Shown: positions 37,187 through 46,388, counted from the stretch's first letter. The stretch: DNA of 64,000 nucleotides from Evansella cellulosilytica DSM 2522 (GCF_000177235.2 NC_014829.1:620001-684000); one strand, 5' to 3'. Made by a program: numbers and translations. The notes: a model not told the origin generated them from the sequence alone.

Positions 37187-37396
37187 GTTAAATTCGCAGC
37201 TTTTCTTTTTGGTCTAACAATCATTACTTTTTTGAACACAAGATCAGGTGAAAAACCGAATGAGGCGTATGGCTTTCTCAAATTTTTAGACTTTAAGCAA
37301 AACGACAAGACATCGGAAAAAAACGTAAAAGGATCGGAGCAATATGATGGCTCTCATGACGCTAGTAGCTTTGACGGCATAGGTGGAGGGGAGTAA
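37187..37396 (+). pseudogene. 69-codon membrane-anchored small ORF with no legal start codon
   Basis: An open frame of 69 sense codons ends at TAA 37394. It encodes a hydrophobic start (FAAFLFGLTIITFL), a basic/polar middle and an acidic Gly-rich tail (SFDGIGGGE). AAAAGGAGGG lies 7 bases before codon GTT (37187), exactly where a GTG start would be expected (GTTAAATTC for GTGAAATTC). The frame upstream closes at TAA 37160 with no ATG, GTG or TTG between. A good terminator follows. Either the start was lost, a non-standard start (GTT or ATA 37181) is used, or there is a sequencing error. Confidence 0.5.
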
Positions 37397-37423
37397 GTGT
37401 GAAAAAAATGAATAAAAAGTGAG

Positions 37424-37470
37424 AACGATTAAAGTGTAGCTATTGCGGTGCTCTTTAGTCGTTTTTTTTT
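37424..37470 (+). terminator. Terminator after the small ORF
   Basis: AACGATTAAAG and CTTTAGTCGTT form an 11-bp stem followed by nine T residues. Its presence 28 bases after the small ORF supports a transcript there. Confidence 0.85.
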
Positions 37471-37598
37471 ATGACAATAGAAAAAAATGAGTTGTAAATT
37501 AGAGCGATTCCCCTATGACTTTTCACCCACGACCAACTGAAGCCACCTTGCTATAATAAGTTGGAATAAATAAACCAAAAAATGGGAGAGAGACAGAG

Positions 37599-38912
37599 TT
37601 GAAAAAATTATTTGTGTACTTACTTATTACTTGTATTTTTACAATAGGATGTAGTGCTGAAGAAACGGAGAGTCAAGATGAAATTGATGAGGTTATAGAA
37701 AATGAAGAACAAGAATTTGAGCAATTATCTAAGGAGGAGTATGTCGAAACAATAGGTGAGCTGCAGCAAAAAATGCAGAAGGAACTTGAGGAATGGGTTG
37801 TTATTTCCCATGACTATTCATCTAATACGTATGTCGAGCAAAATCAGCAACAAATAGATGTCCTTTTATCGGTTGTAGAAAAATATAAGGAACTAGCGGC
37901 TCCAGAGGAATTTGCTGAAGTGCAATCTTATTATGTAAAAGGCATGAATTTGTTTGAAGAAGGGTTTGGCTTATATATGGATATGCTAAGAAATCGTGAT
38001 GAGAGCCTTGAAGAAACAACTAATACTACCTTGAAGGATGGCCAGGACCATTGGAACTATGCTTTTCTATTACTTTCTTTAAAGGAACCTATCCCTATGG
38101 GAGATGGAACAATTACGACTGATGATATGATGAGTTTAGATAGACTTGCTGGAATGGATATAGAAAGTGTAATAAATAATATATCGAAAGACGGTAGTGA
38201 GTTAGTTGGTAAATGGGGCTTTTATTATGATGATGAATCATTTAATGTCTCTATTATTTTACATAGTGATGGTTCGTATGAAGGCTATCCAAATGATGCG
38301 TACCCAGATGATAGTAATGCAATGAAAGGGACATGGTACTACAACTACTTAGTACAGGAATTAGTGATTAGTAACGATGAGTATTTCGAGGATGGAGAAT
38401 CTATAGAACCACCAAGACCTAATATGATAATGGAAATCCAATCGTTTGTAGATGGGGAATTACTTATGATGGATAAAGAATCACTTAATAGTTTCCTTTA
38501 CGTTCAAGAAGGAGAAATACGACAAGATAGACCAACTAGTGAAAAAGAGAGTGATGAATCTATAGTAAATAGTGATGGAGAAATTGCACGTGACAGTTCT
38601 TATGAGACGCTCATCGGAACATGGAGCTACATGAATCTTGATCATGACGAATATCGTGCCATTTATATTCCTGATAGAGGGGACGGATACTATATGATAA
38701 GGACACCAGACTTAAATGTTAATTTTTTTGGAGAGTGGAATTATGATGAAGAGAGCAGTATCCTGACTTTTAGTATAAACAATTATGATTTAGAAAGAGG
38801 AGAGTTTTCCGGACAAACCGATCAACTTACATTTCATATTCATTCTCAGGGTGAGTCTGAATTAGAGGTTGAGGAGAGCGGGAACACATTTATTTTGGAA
38901 AAAGATTTTTAA
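37599..38912 (+). CDS. Large surface lipoprotein with two internal lipocalin-like repeats
   Basis: A 437-residue protein with a lipoprotein signal ending in the lipobox TIGC. Residues about 25-200 are helical and acidic. Two similar beta-rich segments follow (LVGKWGFYYDDESFNVSIILHSDGSYEG and, about 140 residues later, LIGTWSYMNLDHDEYRAIYIPDRGDGYY), each starting with a G-x-W lipocalin-like signature. Very low in basic residues, fitting an external protein of an alkaliphile. No named family is recognised and the function is unknown. GAGAGAG precedes the TTG start at 37599. It is monocistronic. Confidence 0.8.
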   Translation: MKKLFVYLLITCIFTIGCSAEETESQDEIDEVIENEEQEFEQLSKEEYVETIGELQQKMQKELEEWVVISHDYSSNTYVEQNQQQIDVLLSVVEKYKELAAPEEFAEVQSYYVKGMNLFEEGFGLYMDMLRNRDESLEETTNTTLKDGQDHWNYAFLLLSLKEPIPMGDGTITTDDMMSLDRLAGMDIESVINNISKDGSELVGKWGFYYDDESFNVSIILHSDGSYEGYPNDAYPDDSNAMKGTWYYNYLVQELVISNDEYFEDGESIEPPRPNMIMEIQSFVDGELLMMDKESLNSFLYVQEGEIRQDRPTSEKESDESIVNSDGEIARDSSYETLIGTWSYMNLDHDEYRAIYIPDRGDGYYMIRTPDLNVNFFGEWNYDEESSILTFSINNYDLERGEFSGQTDQLTFHIHSQGESELEVEESGNTFILEKDF

Positions 38913-38953
38913 ATGTAAAGAAGGGACTTAAAGGTAAAATGAACCTTTTTAGA

Positions 38954-39083
38954 AGGGCAGTGAAAAAGTGGTGTTCTTTCACTTTTTCACTGCCCTAAGC
39001 AATGTGCGTAGCCGTCGCAATCGTTTAAAAGCCTGATAGGAGTGTGTTTCTCCTATCAGGCGAGCGACGAGCGAAGCTATTGC
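38954..39083 (+). repeat. Dispersed palindromic element, best-preserved copy
   Basis: AGGGCAGTGAAAAAGTG (38954-38970) pairs perfectly over 17 bp with 38980-38996 around a 9-base loop. Three bases later the 85-base core begins (38999-39083): GCAATGTGCGTAGCCGTCGC on the left, a perfect 11-bp inner stem (GCCTGATAGGA/TCCTATCAGGC), and GCGACGAGCGAAGCTATTGC on the right, which is roughly the reverse complement of the left end. Confidence 0.88.
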
Positions 39084-39104
39084 AATACAAATAATATAAT
39101 GTCA

Positions 39105-40232
39105 TTAGCCTAATCGCATTTTAAAATCTTGATAGCCAAATTGTTGGACGATGTGACAATCGCCGTCTTTCGCTTTAATTGCAATAGCTGGAAGCGGCAT
39201 ACCGTTAAAAGTAGTATTTTTGACCATTGAATAAATAGCCATATCTCCAAAGACTAATCGGTCGCCACTTTGTAAAGGCTTATCAAAAGAATAATCACCT
39301 ATCACGTCTCCTGCAAGACATGTCTGCCCACCAAGACGATATGTGAACGGTTTTTCCCCAGTCTCTCCTGAATTAAATAGAGGAGGTCGGTACGGCATTT
39401 CTAACACGTCTGGCATGTGACACGATGCGGAAGTGTCTAAAATAGCAATATCCATTCCATTTTGATGTGTATCAAGCACGGTAGTAATCATGTAACCAGC
39501 ATCAAGTGCTACTGCTTCTCCTGGTTCAAGGTATACGGATAAACCGTAATTTTCTTGCATTCTTTTTATACATTTTTCTAGTAATGGAATATCATAATCT
39601 TCTCTCGTAATGTGGTGACCGCCACCAAAGTTGATCCATTCCATTTGTGGTAGCCACTCCCCAAATTTTTCTTCGACTGCGTGAAGTGTAGTTTCTAAGT
39701 CGTCAGAGTTTTGCTGACAAAGCGTGTGAAAGTGTAGCCCTGATACGCCATCAAGTAAATCGGGACGAAAATGCTTCTTAGTTACACCAAAGCGGGAACC
39801 AGAAGCACAAGGGTCATATATTTCATGACCGACTTGTGTTGAACATTCAGGGTTAATGCGTAAGCCTACTTTTTTTCCAGCTTGAAGTGCTTTATCTTTA
39901 AACTTGTCTAACTGTGAAAAAGAATTAAAAATAATATGGTCACAGATGGAGATGATCTCATCTATTTCATCATCCCGATAGGCAGGGGCAAAGACATGAT
40001 TTTCTTTGCCCATTTCTTCATGCCCGAGACGAGCTTCAAATAGACCACTAGCAGTAGTGCCATTTAAATATTCTCCGATTAACGGATACATAGCAGTCAT
40101 GGAGAATGCTTTTTGTGCTAACACAATTTTACAGCCAGTTCGTGCCATAACACCATTTAGTATCTTTAAGTTTTTTTCCACTAGTGCTTCGTCTACTACA
40201 TAACACGGTGTCGGTAATTCCTCAAAACGCAT
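39105..40232 (-). CDS. nspC: Carboxynorspermidine/carboxyspermidine decarboxylase
   Basis: A 375-residue PLP-dependent decarboxylase of the alanine-racemase fold, related to diaminopimelate decarboxylase. VLAQKAFSMTAMYP carries the PLP lysine, SGLHFHTLCQQ and WINFGGGHHITREDYD bind PLP phosphate, and LDTSASCHMPDVLEMPYRP carries the active-site Cys/Asp. It makes the final step to (nor)spermidine. Its ATG directly abuts the stop of the upstream dehydrogenase gene with no spacer, so the pair is translationally coupled. Confidence 0.93.
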   Translation of the reverse strand: MRFEELPTPCYVVDEALVEKNLKILNGVMARTGCKIVLAQKAFSMTAMYPLIGEYLNGTTASGLFEARLGHEEMGKENHVFAPAYRDDEIDEIISICDHIIFNSFSQLDKFKDKALQAGKKVGLRINPECSTQVGHEIYDPCASGSRFGVTKKHFRPDLLDGVSGLHFHTLCQQNSDDLETTLHAVEEKFGEWLPQMEWINFGGGHHITREDYDIPLLEKCIKRMQENYGLSVYLEPGEAVALDAGYMITTVLDTHQNGMDIAILDTSASCHMPDVLEMPYRPPLFNSGETGEKPFTYRLGGQTCLAGDVIGDYSFDKPLQSGDRLVFGDMAIYSMVKNTTFNGMPLPAIAIKAKDGDCHIVQQFGYQDFKMRLG

Positions 40233-41465
40233 TTATTTACTATACTCCGGCTCTTTAATAGGCTCTGCATCAACAAGCTCTGGATCAAAACTTTCTTGCC
40301 AAGGTAGGCCCCATTTATTTAGTGCTTCCATGAATGGATCTGGATCGAATTCTTCAATGTTGTATACGCCAGGTTTATTCCAAGTGCCATTCATGAGCAT
40401 CATTGCACCGATCATTGCTGGTACACCAGTCGTATAAGAAACTGCTTGAGAGCCAACCTCTTGGAAGCATGCCTCATGGTCGCATACATTATAGACATAA
40501 TACGTTTTGTCTTTTCCGTCCTTTTTCCCTTTAAAAATACAACCGATGTTCGTTTTCCCTTTCGTACGTGGACCTAATGAAGCTGGATCAGGAAGTAACG
40601 CTTTTAAAAATTGAAGTGGAATGATTTCTTTTCCTTCATACTCAATTGGCTCGATAGATGTTAAGCCAACATTTTCGAGACACTTTAAATGTGTGAGGTA
40701 GCTCTCACCGAATGTCATAAAGAAACGAATTCTCTTGATACCAGGAATATTTACTGCTAAAGATTCAAGCTCTTCATGATACAGAAGATACATATCCTTT
40801 TCGCCGACTTCAGGGAAGTTGTACGTACGCTTAATTTCCATAGGCTTTGTTTCAATCCATTCACCATTTTCCCAGTAACGTCCATTGGCAGATACTTCGC
40901 GAATGTTGATTTCAGGATTGAAGTTTGTTGCAAAAGGATAGCCGTGATCGCCCGCATTACAATCGAGAATATCTATATATTCAATCTCATCAAAATGATG
41001 TTTTAACGCATAGGCAGAGAATACGCCAGTAACACCTGGATCAAAGCCTGAACCTAGAAGAGCTGTAATCCCAGCTTTTTCGAAGCGTTCGCGATAATCC
41101 CACTGCCATTTGTATTCAAACTTCGCTGTATCTTCTGGCTCGTAATTAGCAGTATCTAAATAATTTGTTTTCGTTGCTAAGCACGCATCCATAATTGTTA
41201 AATCTTGATAAGGTAAAGCTAAGTTCATCACAACATCAGGCTTCACTTCTTCGATTAATGCAATTAACTCGTCTACATTATTCGCATCTACCTGTGCCGT
41301 TGTAATTTTTGTTTTTCCACCGTCTAGTTTCGCTTTTAGGTCATCACATTTTGATTTCGTACGACTTGCAATACAAATCTCCTCGAAAACCTCACTGTTT
41401 TGAACGCATTTGTGGATCGCAACTGTTGCTACGCCACCACAACCAATAATAAGTGCTTTTCCCAT
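40233..41465 (-). CDS. Carboxynorspermidine/carboxyspermidine dehydrogenase
   Basis: A 410-residue saccharopine-dehydrogenase-like enzyme with an N-terminal Rossmann fold (LIIGCGGVATVAIHKC) and the family motifs LDTANYEPED, ALLGSGFDPGVTGVF and DILDCNAGDHGYPFATNF. It condenses aspartate semialdehyde with a diamine (putrescine or 1,3-diaminopropane) to the carboxy-polyamine. Together with nspC it forms the alternative spermidine route, distinct from SpeD/SpeE. AAGGAG precedes the ATG. A possible attenuator lies in its leader. Confidence 0.92.
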   Translation of the reverse strand: MGKALIIGCGGVATVAIHKCVQNSEVFEEICIASRTKSKCDDLKAKLDGGKTKITTAQVDANNVDELIALIEEVKPDVVMNLALPYQDLTIMDACLATKTNYLDTANYEPEDTAKFEYKWQWDYRERFEKAGITALLGSGFDPGVTGVFSAYALKHHFDEIEYIDILDCNAGDHGYPFATNFNPEINIREVSANGRYWENGEWIETKPMEIKRTYNFPEVGEKDMYLLYHEELESLAVNIPGIKRIRFFMTFGESYLTHLKCLENVGLTSIEPIEYEGKEIIPLQFLKALLPDPASLGPRTKGKTNIGCIFKGKKDGKDKTYYVYNVCDHEACFQEVGSQAVSYTTGVPAMIGAMMLMNGTWNKPGVYNIEEFDPDPFMEALNKWGLPWQESFDPELVDAEPIKEPEYSK

Positions 41466-41576
41466 TCATATCTCTCCTTACAATTAGATTTTCTAAGAGG
41501 TATTACTTAACAACCTAACTAGCGTGATTGAAACTACTTAGGATATTATTGCAAAACCCCTTCATTCTTTTCCCAA

Positions 41577-41617
41577 CAAAAAAACAAGTGTAAACGCATT
41601 TGCGCACAACACTTGTT
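41577..41617 (-). terminator. Terminator-like hairpin upstream of the polyamine operon
   Basis: On the minus strand AACAAGTGT and ACACTTGTT (9 bp) enclose a 17-base loop with GCGCAAATGC and are followed by TTTTTG. It points toward the dehydrogenase gene, about 110 bases before its ATG, so it is either an attenuator in the leader or the end of an unseen minus-strand transcript. Confidence 0.6.
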
Positions 41618-42170
41618 ATAGATATATTAGTCATATTAATAGAGCTTAAATTACATGACAATAGTCATCATTACTACCATAAAAACTATGTTAGTTTATG
41701 ATAGAAAGCTCTTTAATATTCAATATACCATTGTTGGATCAGAGTCTATACAGCAGTTAATTACTTTTAGTACTCTTATTGACCGTTTCACAAGTTGATG
41801 TGCGTAAGCACTGGTTGTAAAGTAACCAACTTATAAAATTTGAGCTTCTAACTCAATCAATAAGGCAAACTAGTTGCCAATCGGCATTTGACCCGGCTGT
41901 CCGCATGGCCTAGACTTCCTAAGAAAGGAGTGGTCAAAATTATCTGCTAGGAAAGACCTGTTATGTCGAATATTAGCTTTCCATTTTAACGCCCCTTAAG
42001 ATTATCAACATCTATTAAAAATAGCAATAGAAAATTTAAAATTAAGAAAAAAAATTGACTACAGCTAATGGGGACGGATCTCGTTTGCCAAATAAGGATA
42101 AATCATATTAGTTATTAAAGTATTAAAATTTATAGTAGGATTTTTATAATATGTATGGAACTCTATATAG
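41618..42170. other. Long gap with unexplained GC-richer structured patch
   Basis: No coding frame over 60 codons. Bases about 41862-41960 are richer in G+C than the flanks and contain several short complements (GGCAAAC.., GACCCGG..., ACTTCCT/AGGAGT, GACC/GGTC). This hints at a folded RNA or a decayed element. I compared it by eye with c-di-GMP, T-box and SAM riboswitch patterns and found no match. A GGGGACGG near 42068 resembles the repeat flank at 52273. Confidence 0.35.
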
Positions 42171-42206
42171 TGAGAGCGCTTTCCTCATAAACCGAAAGCG
42201 CTTCGG
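42171..42206 (+). promoter_or_regulatory. Two cre-like / LacI-type operators before the reductase gene
   Basis: TGAGAGCGCTTTCC (42171-42184) and CCGAAAGCGCTTCGG (42192-42206) share AGCGCTT cores of the LacI/CcpA type, 21 bases apart. Each differs from the cre consensus at two to four outer positions, so a dedicated LacI-family regulator is as likely as CcpA. A TATAAT lies upstream at 42145-42150. Confidence 0.55.
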
Positions 42207-42281
42207 ATGAAATGGAAAGACCTTCACTATGAAATACTGTATTTGGTTGCAAAAGAAAAAAGAAGGGAGAATCAATACAGA

Positions 42282-43217
42282 ATGAAACAACGGGTACTCG
42301 GAAGCACTGGCAAGACAATTTCTGAAATTGGACTAGGTTCTTGGCAGCTAGGGAATGCGAAAGATTGGGATGTCATGTCTGAAAAGGAGGGCATCGAACT
42401 TGTACACCATGCATTAAGCCTAGGGTGTAACTTTTTCGATACCGCGCCAAATTATGGTTTAGGAAAGAGCGAAGAAATACTCGGAAAAGCATTAAAAGGT
42501 AAACGGAATGAGGTAATCATTAGTAGTAAATTCGGTCATCAAGATGATGGCAGCATTAATTTTGATCCTCATGAAATAGAAAACTCTGTTCATAAAAGTT
42601 TAAAAAGACTCCAAACAGATTATCTGGATACACTTCTTTTACATAATCCACCGTTTGAATACTTAAATGGAGGTAGTCATCATTTTGAGGTGCTTGAGAA
42701 GTTAAAAAGGGAAGGGAAGATACTATCTTACGGTGCCTCTGTAGATTCGAGCAAAGAGATGTTTCAAGTAATCGAAACGACAAACAGTCAAGTGATGGAA
42801 GTCATGTTCAATATTTTTCACCAAGAGACGAGTGAAGCGTTTAAAGCTGCAAAGGAAAATGGGATTGGTCTCATTATTAAGGTGCCGTTAGACTCTGGAT
42901 GGCTCTCTGGTAAATATGGATCAAATAGCACCTTTACTGATATAAGAAGAAGGTGGAGCAAAGATATTATTGAAAGAAGAACAAACATGCTTAAGGAGAT
43001 AAAGAAAATCGTAGATCCGAGCCAAAGTCTGACACAAAGCGCACTCCAATTTATCCTTGCTCATGAGGAGGTATCAACCATTATTCCAGGAGCAAAAAAT
43101 ATCATACAGTTAAATGAAAATGTTTCAGCAAGCCAAGGTATGATGGACGAAACTAAAGTGGAACAGCTAAAATCACTTTGGAAAAAGCACTTACAAAATA
43201 ATAGCCTTCCATGGTAA
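42282..43217 (+). CDS. Aldo/keto reductase
   Basis: A 311-residue aldo/keto reductase: IGLGSWQLG, catalytic Asp/Tyr in FFDTAPNYGLGKSEE, Lys in ISSKFGHQ and His in LLLHNPP; the NADP-binding end IIPGAKNIIQLNENV is intact. ATG 42282 with GAAGGGAGA upstream is preferred; an open frame back to 42207 overlaps the operators. It is followed after 45 bases by the beta-helix gene, so the pair looks like an operon for an unknown sugar. Confidence 0.88.
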   Translation: MKQRVLGSTGKTISEIGLGSWQLGNAKDWDVMSEKEGIELVHHALSLGCNFFDTAPNYGLGKSEEILGKALKGKRNEVIISSKFGHQDDGSINFDPHEIENSVHKSLKRLQTDYLDTLLLHNPPFEYLNGGSHHFEVLEKLKREGKILSYGASVDSSKEMFQVIETTNSQVMEVMFNIFHQETSEAFKAAKENGIGLIIKVPLDSGWLSGKYGSNSTFTDIRRRWSKDIIERRTNMLKEIKKIVDPSQSLTQSALQFILAHEEVSTIIPGAKNIIQLNENVSASQGMMDETKVEQLKSLWKKHLQNNSLPW

Positions 43218-43262
43218 AAATCATAAGCATCAAAATTGTCATGTCGAAAAGGAGGAACGACC

Positions 43263-46235
43263 ATGTCTAAAACTGATATAGTACATAGCTATTCTTTTTA
43301 TCAAGACCGATTAGAAGATGATCAAGCCGTATACCTTACAAGTGAAAACTTTGAGGTGAAAGGAGATGGCCAAGCTGATGATACGTCAGCAATTCAAGCG
43401 GCAATTAATCAAGTAAAGGATACGTTTAATTTTGGAATTGTTTTTGTTCCAGAAGGAATTTATCGCATAAGTGAGACAATATATATTCCGAAAGCGGTAC
43501 GTTTAATAGGTTATGGTAAGAAACGACCTACATTCATTCTCGGTGAGAATACTCCAGGCTTCCAAGAGGAGGTGCCGAGCGATAAAGGGCGAGCAAATTA
43601 TATGTTTTGGTTCACTGACACTGTTCCAAAAGAAGGTGAAGAGGTAAAGGATGCAAATGCGGGCACTTTTTATAGTGCACTGTCCAATATTGATATTAAA
43701 ATAAGCAAGGGGAATCCCTCAGCTGTTGCACTTAGAACACATTTTGCCCAGCATTCTTTTATTGCGCATGTAGACATTCATATCGGAGATGGTAAGGCAG
43801 GTATTTTTGATGTTGGAAATGAAATTGAAGATGTACGATTTTTTGGTGGTGATTATGGTATTTATACGACAAAAACTTCACCAGCATGGCCGTTTATGAT
43901 GGTAGATACATATTTTGAAGGACAGCGTAAAGCTGCTATTCAATCCAAGGAAGCAGGATTAACGATTACACGGATGGTTGCCAAGAATACACCGACAGTC
44001 ATTGAAACGACGGAAGGTTTTTATGAGAAATTATATATTGAAGATAGTCGATTTGAAAACATTAGTGGGCCTGCATTAGTAATCAGTAATGAGCATAATT
44101 CATTTACCCAAGTTAATGTACGCAACGTATCGTGCAGTAGGGTGGCAATGTTTGCACAATTTCGAGAAAGTGAGAAAAAAGTGGAAGGGCGAATCACAGA
44201 TTACAAAGTAAGGACATTGACTCATGGTGTTTGTATGGAAGATATAGATGCAGCAGCGGATATACAAACGATATACGATTTCAAAGAATTAGACCATTTT
44301 TCATTAAACATACAATCTAATATCCCATCGTTACCGCCAATGAGCACGTGGGTAAATATTAAGACACTAGGGGCTATTGGTGACGGAGAATGTAACGATA
44401 CGGAGGCAATCCAAAAAGCGATAGATACGTATCGGACCATTTATCTCCCGCAAGGCTGTTATGTCGTAAATGATACGATCACGTTAAGAGAGGATACAGT
44501 ACTCATTGGCTTAAACCCTATCTCTACCCAAATAATCGTGAAAGACAATACAGAAAGCTTTAGTGGCTTTGGAGCACCAAAACCATTACTTGAGGCACCA
44601 AAAGGCGGAGCAAATATCGTATTCGGAATTGGTTTGGATACTGGAGCGAGAAATACGCGAGCTGTCGGTTGTAAATGGATGGCTGGAGCAGAGTCCTATA
44701 TGAATGATGTGAAATTTATGGGCGGTCATGGAGCGATGAGCAAGGACTTATCTTATGTGCCTTTATACAATGACAGCCGTACAGCTGATTATAACCCCGA
44801 CCTCAGATGGGACTCACAATATTGGAGTCTTTGGGTAACTAATGGTGGAGGCGGTGTATTCAAGGATATTTGGACAGCAAGCCCATACGCTTCGGCAGGA
44901 TTGTATGTTTCTCATACCGATACGCCTGGATATATTTATGCAATGTCCGTAGAGCATCACGTGCGGAATGAAGTGAAGTTTAAGGATGTAGAAAATTGGC
45001 AGGCACTAGCTTTACAATTTGAAGAGGAAGCAGCTGAAAGTACAAATTGCTTGCCGCTTGAATTACAAAATTGTAAGAATATCACTTTCGCAAATTTATA
45101 TTTCTTTAGGACGATTTGGCTAGATACTCCATATCCATATGCGATGAAAACGTGGGACTGCGAAAGTTTAGAACTTTTAAATGTGCATAATTTTACTCAA
45201 GTGAAGTACACGATGGACAATGTATTGTTTGATGTGAATACAAGCACAGAAGTTCGACCTTGGCAAATTAGTAGACTATTCTTGAGTGGAAAACAAAATA
45301 AAACGAATAAAAATAGGATATCAGAAAGACATGACTCCTTTGAGAAGCTAGCAGGTGGTTTTGAGTTTGTTGATGCGATGTGTCAGGATAGTAAAGGGAA
45401 TTTATTCTTTGTTGATTCGCGCTTGAAGCGGATATATAAGTGGTCTGCTAAAGAAGAATGTTTAAGCTTGGTAACAGATATTCATCACCGCCCTAGGTCG
45501 ATTGCATGTGATGAAGAAGATCGTCTTCTTGTTGTTGTGGAGTATTTCCCATCAAAAGGTGCAACGATAAATGGAAAGCCTGAAGTTTATTCGAAAACAG
45601 AGGATGCTAAAGGATCCTCCTATAGCTTCTGGTATAATACCGGCTCAACAATAAAAGTATACTCTATTGACCCTAATAAACCAGAAGAAAGCATGCAAGT
45701 GTTAGAGACGAGGCCACTAGCTTCTGTAGAAACTGTGAAAAAGGCCTTATACCCTGCAAACCGCTGGAGGGATAGTGGTGACTTCCTAACCGCAACTGTG
45801 GAAGAGCCGCAAGAGTGTTATGTAGCTGAGGACGGCGTGACAATCATACCTGTAACATATGATTTAATGAGGGCATGCTCTTTACTTGAAGCATATCCAG
45901 AAAAGCATTTTTATGGAGTAGATGAATATTATAAACGCACCGTAAAATATGATGTAACAGCTAACGGACTTTTGACTAACCCTAGAATATTGATAGAAAA
46001 GGGCGAATTTAACGTCGCTACTGACATAAAAGGGAACATTTATGTTCCAGACGGAGAAATATATGTCTTTAATAAAGACGGGGAAATACTAAAAGAGTTA
46101 AAAGTGCCTGAAAGGCCAGCGTGTATCCTATTTAGTAACCAGCAAGAAAATGACCTTTTCCTTTACATGACAGCACGCTCATCCTTATATAAGACAAGGA
46201 TCTCGTTAGCTAACAATAAGGATAATGAAGAATAA
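43263..46235 (+). CDS. Large double beta-helix carbohydrate-active protein (GH55/pectate-lyase-3-like)
   Basis: A 990-residue protein without a signal peptide. Two Pectate_lyase_3-type repeats start with GDGQADDTSAIQAAINQ (about 30) and IGDGECNDTEAIQKAIDTYR (about 375), the layout of GH55-like right-handed beta-helix pairs. Residues from about 700 read like propeller blades (FVDAMCQDSKGNLFFVDSRLKRIYKWS; NVATDIKGNIYVPDGEIYVFNKDGEI). Activity could be a beta-glucanase, pectate lyase or epimerase; I cannot choose. AAAAGGAGG precedes ATG 43263. Absence of a signal suggests cytoplasmic action on an imported oligosaccharide. Confidence 0.78.
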   Translation: MSKTDIVHSYSFYQDRLEDDQAVYLTSENFEVKGDGQADDTSAIQAAINQVKDTFNFGIVFVPEGIYRISETIYIPKAVRLIGYGKKRPTFILGENTPGFQEEVPSDKGRANYMFWFTDTVPKEGEEVKDANAGTFYSALSNIDIKISKGNPSAVALRTHFAQHSFIAHVDIHIGDGKAGIFDVGNEIEDVRFFGGDYGIYTTKTSPAWPFMMVDTYFEGQRKAAIQSKEAGLTITRMVAKNTPTVIETTEGFYEKLYIEDSRFENISGPALVISNEHNSFTQVNVRNVSCSRVAMFAQFRESEKKVEGRITDYKVRTLTHGVCMEDIDAAADIQTIYDFKELDHFSLNIQSNIPSLPPMSTWVNIKTLGAIGDGECNDTEAIQKAIDTYRTIYLPQGCYVVNDTITLREDTVLIGLNPISTQIIVKDNTESFSGFGAPKPLLEAPKGGANIVFGIGLDTGARNTRAVGCKWMAGAESYMNDVKFMGGHGAMSKDLSYVPLYNDSRTADYNPDLRWDSQYWSLWVTNGGGGVFKDIWTASPYASAGLYVSHTDTPGYIYAMSVEHHVRNEVKFKDVENWQALALQFEEEAAESTNCLPLELQNCKNITFANLYFFRTIWLDTPYPYAMKTWDCESLELLNVHNFTQVKYTMDNVLFDVNTSTEVRPWQISRLFLSGKQNKTNKNRISERHDSFEKLAGGFEFVDAMCQDSKGNLFFVDSRLKRIYKWSAKEECLSLVTDIHHRPRSIACDEEDRLLVVVEYFPSKGATINGKPEVYSKTEDAKGSSYSFWYNTGSTIKVYSIDPNKPEESMQVLETRPLASVETVKKALYPANRWRDSGDFLTATVEEPQECYVAEDGVTIIPVTYDLMRACSLLEAYPEKHFYGVDEYYKRTVKYDVTANGLLTNPRILIEKGEFNVATDIKGNIYVPDGEIYVFNKDGEILKELKVPERPACILFSNQQENDLFLYMTARSSLYKTRISLANNKDNEE

Positions 46236-46340
46236 TAGAGCACGTTGTACATGTGAGAAGGTGCCTTAAATATTAGTGGTAAAAACTAAGGAAGCACGGA
46301 ATGCTAGATTTAAAACAGAGGGAGAATTTACGGTTTAAAG

Positions 46341-46388
46341 AAAAAAACGTTAGTAACAGCTTGATAAAGCTGCTATTAACGTTTTTTC
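46341..46388 (+). terminator. Strong terminator between the beta-helix and DUF3267 genes
   Basis: AAAAAACGTTA and TTAACGTTTTTT form the base of a hairpin with an inner CAGC/GCTG stem; A-run left and T-run right make it active on both strands. Confidence 0.85.

Noticed and set aside
41862-41960. c-di-GMP, T-box or SAM riboswitch
   Set aside because: Some short strings are similar (GGCAAAC, AAGGAGTGG), but the conserved block order of these families is absent.
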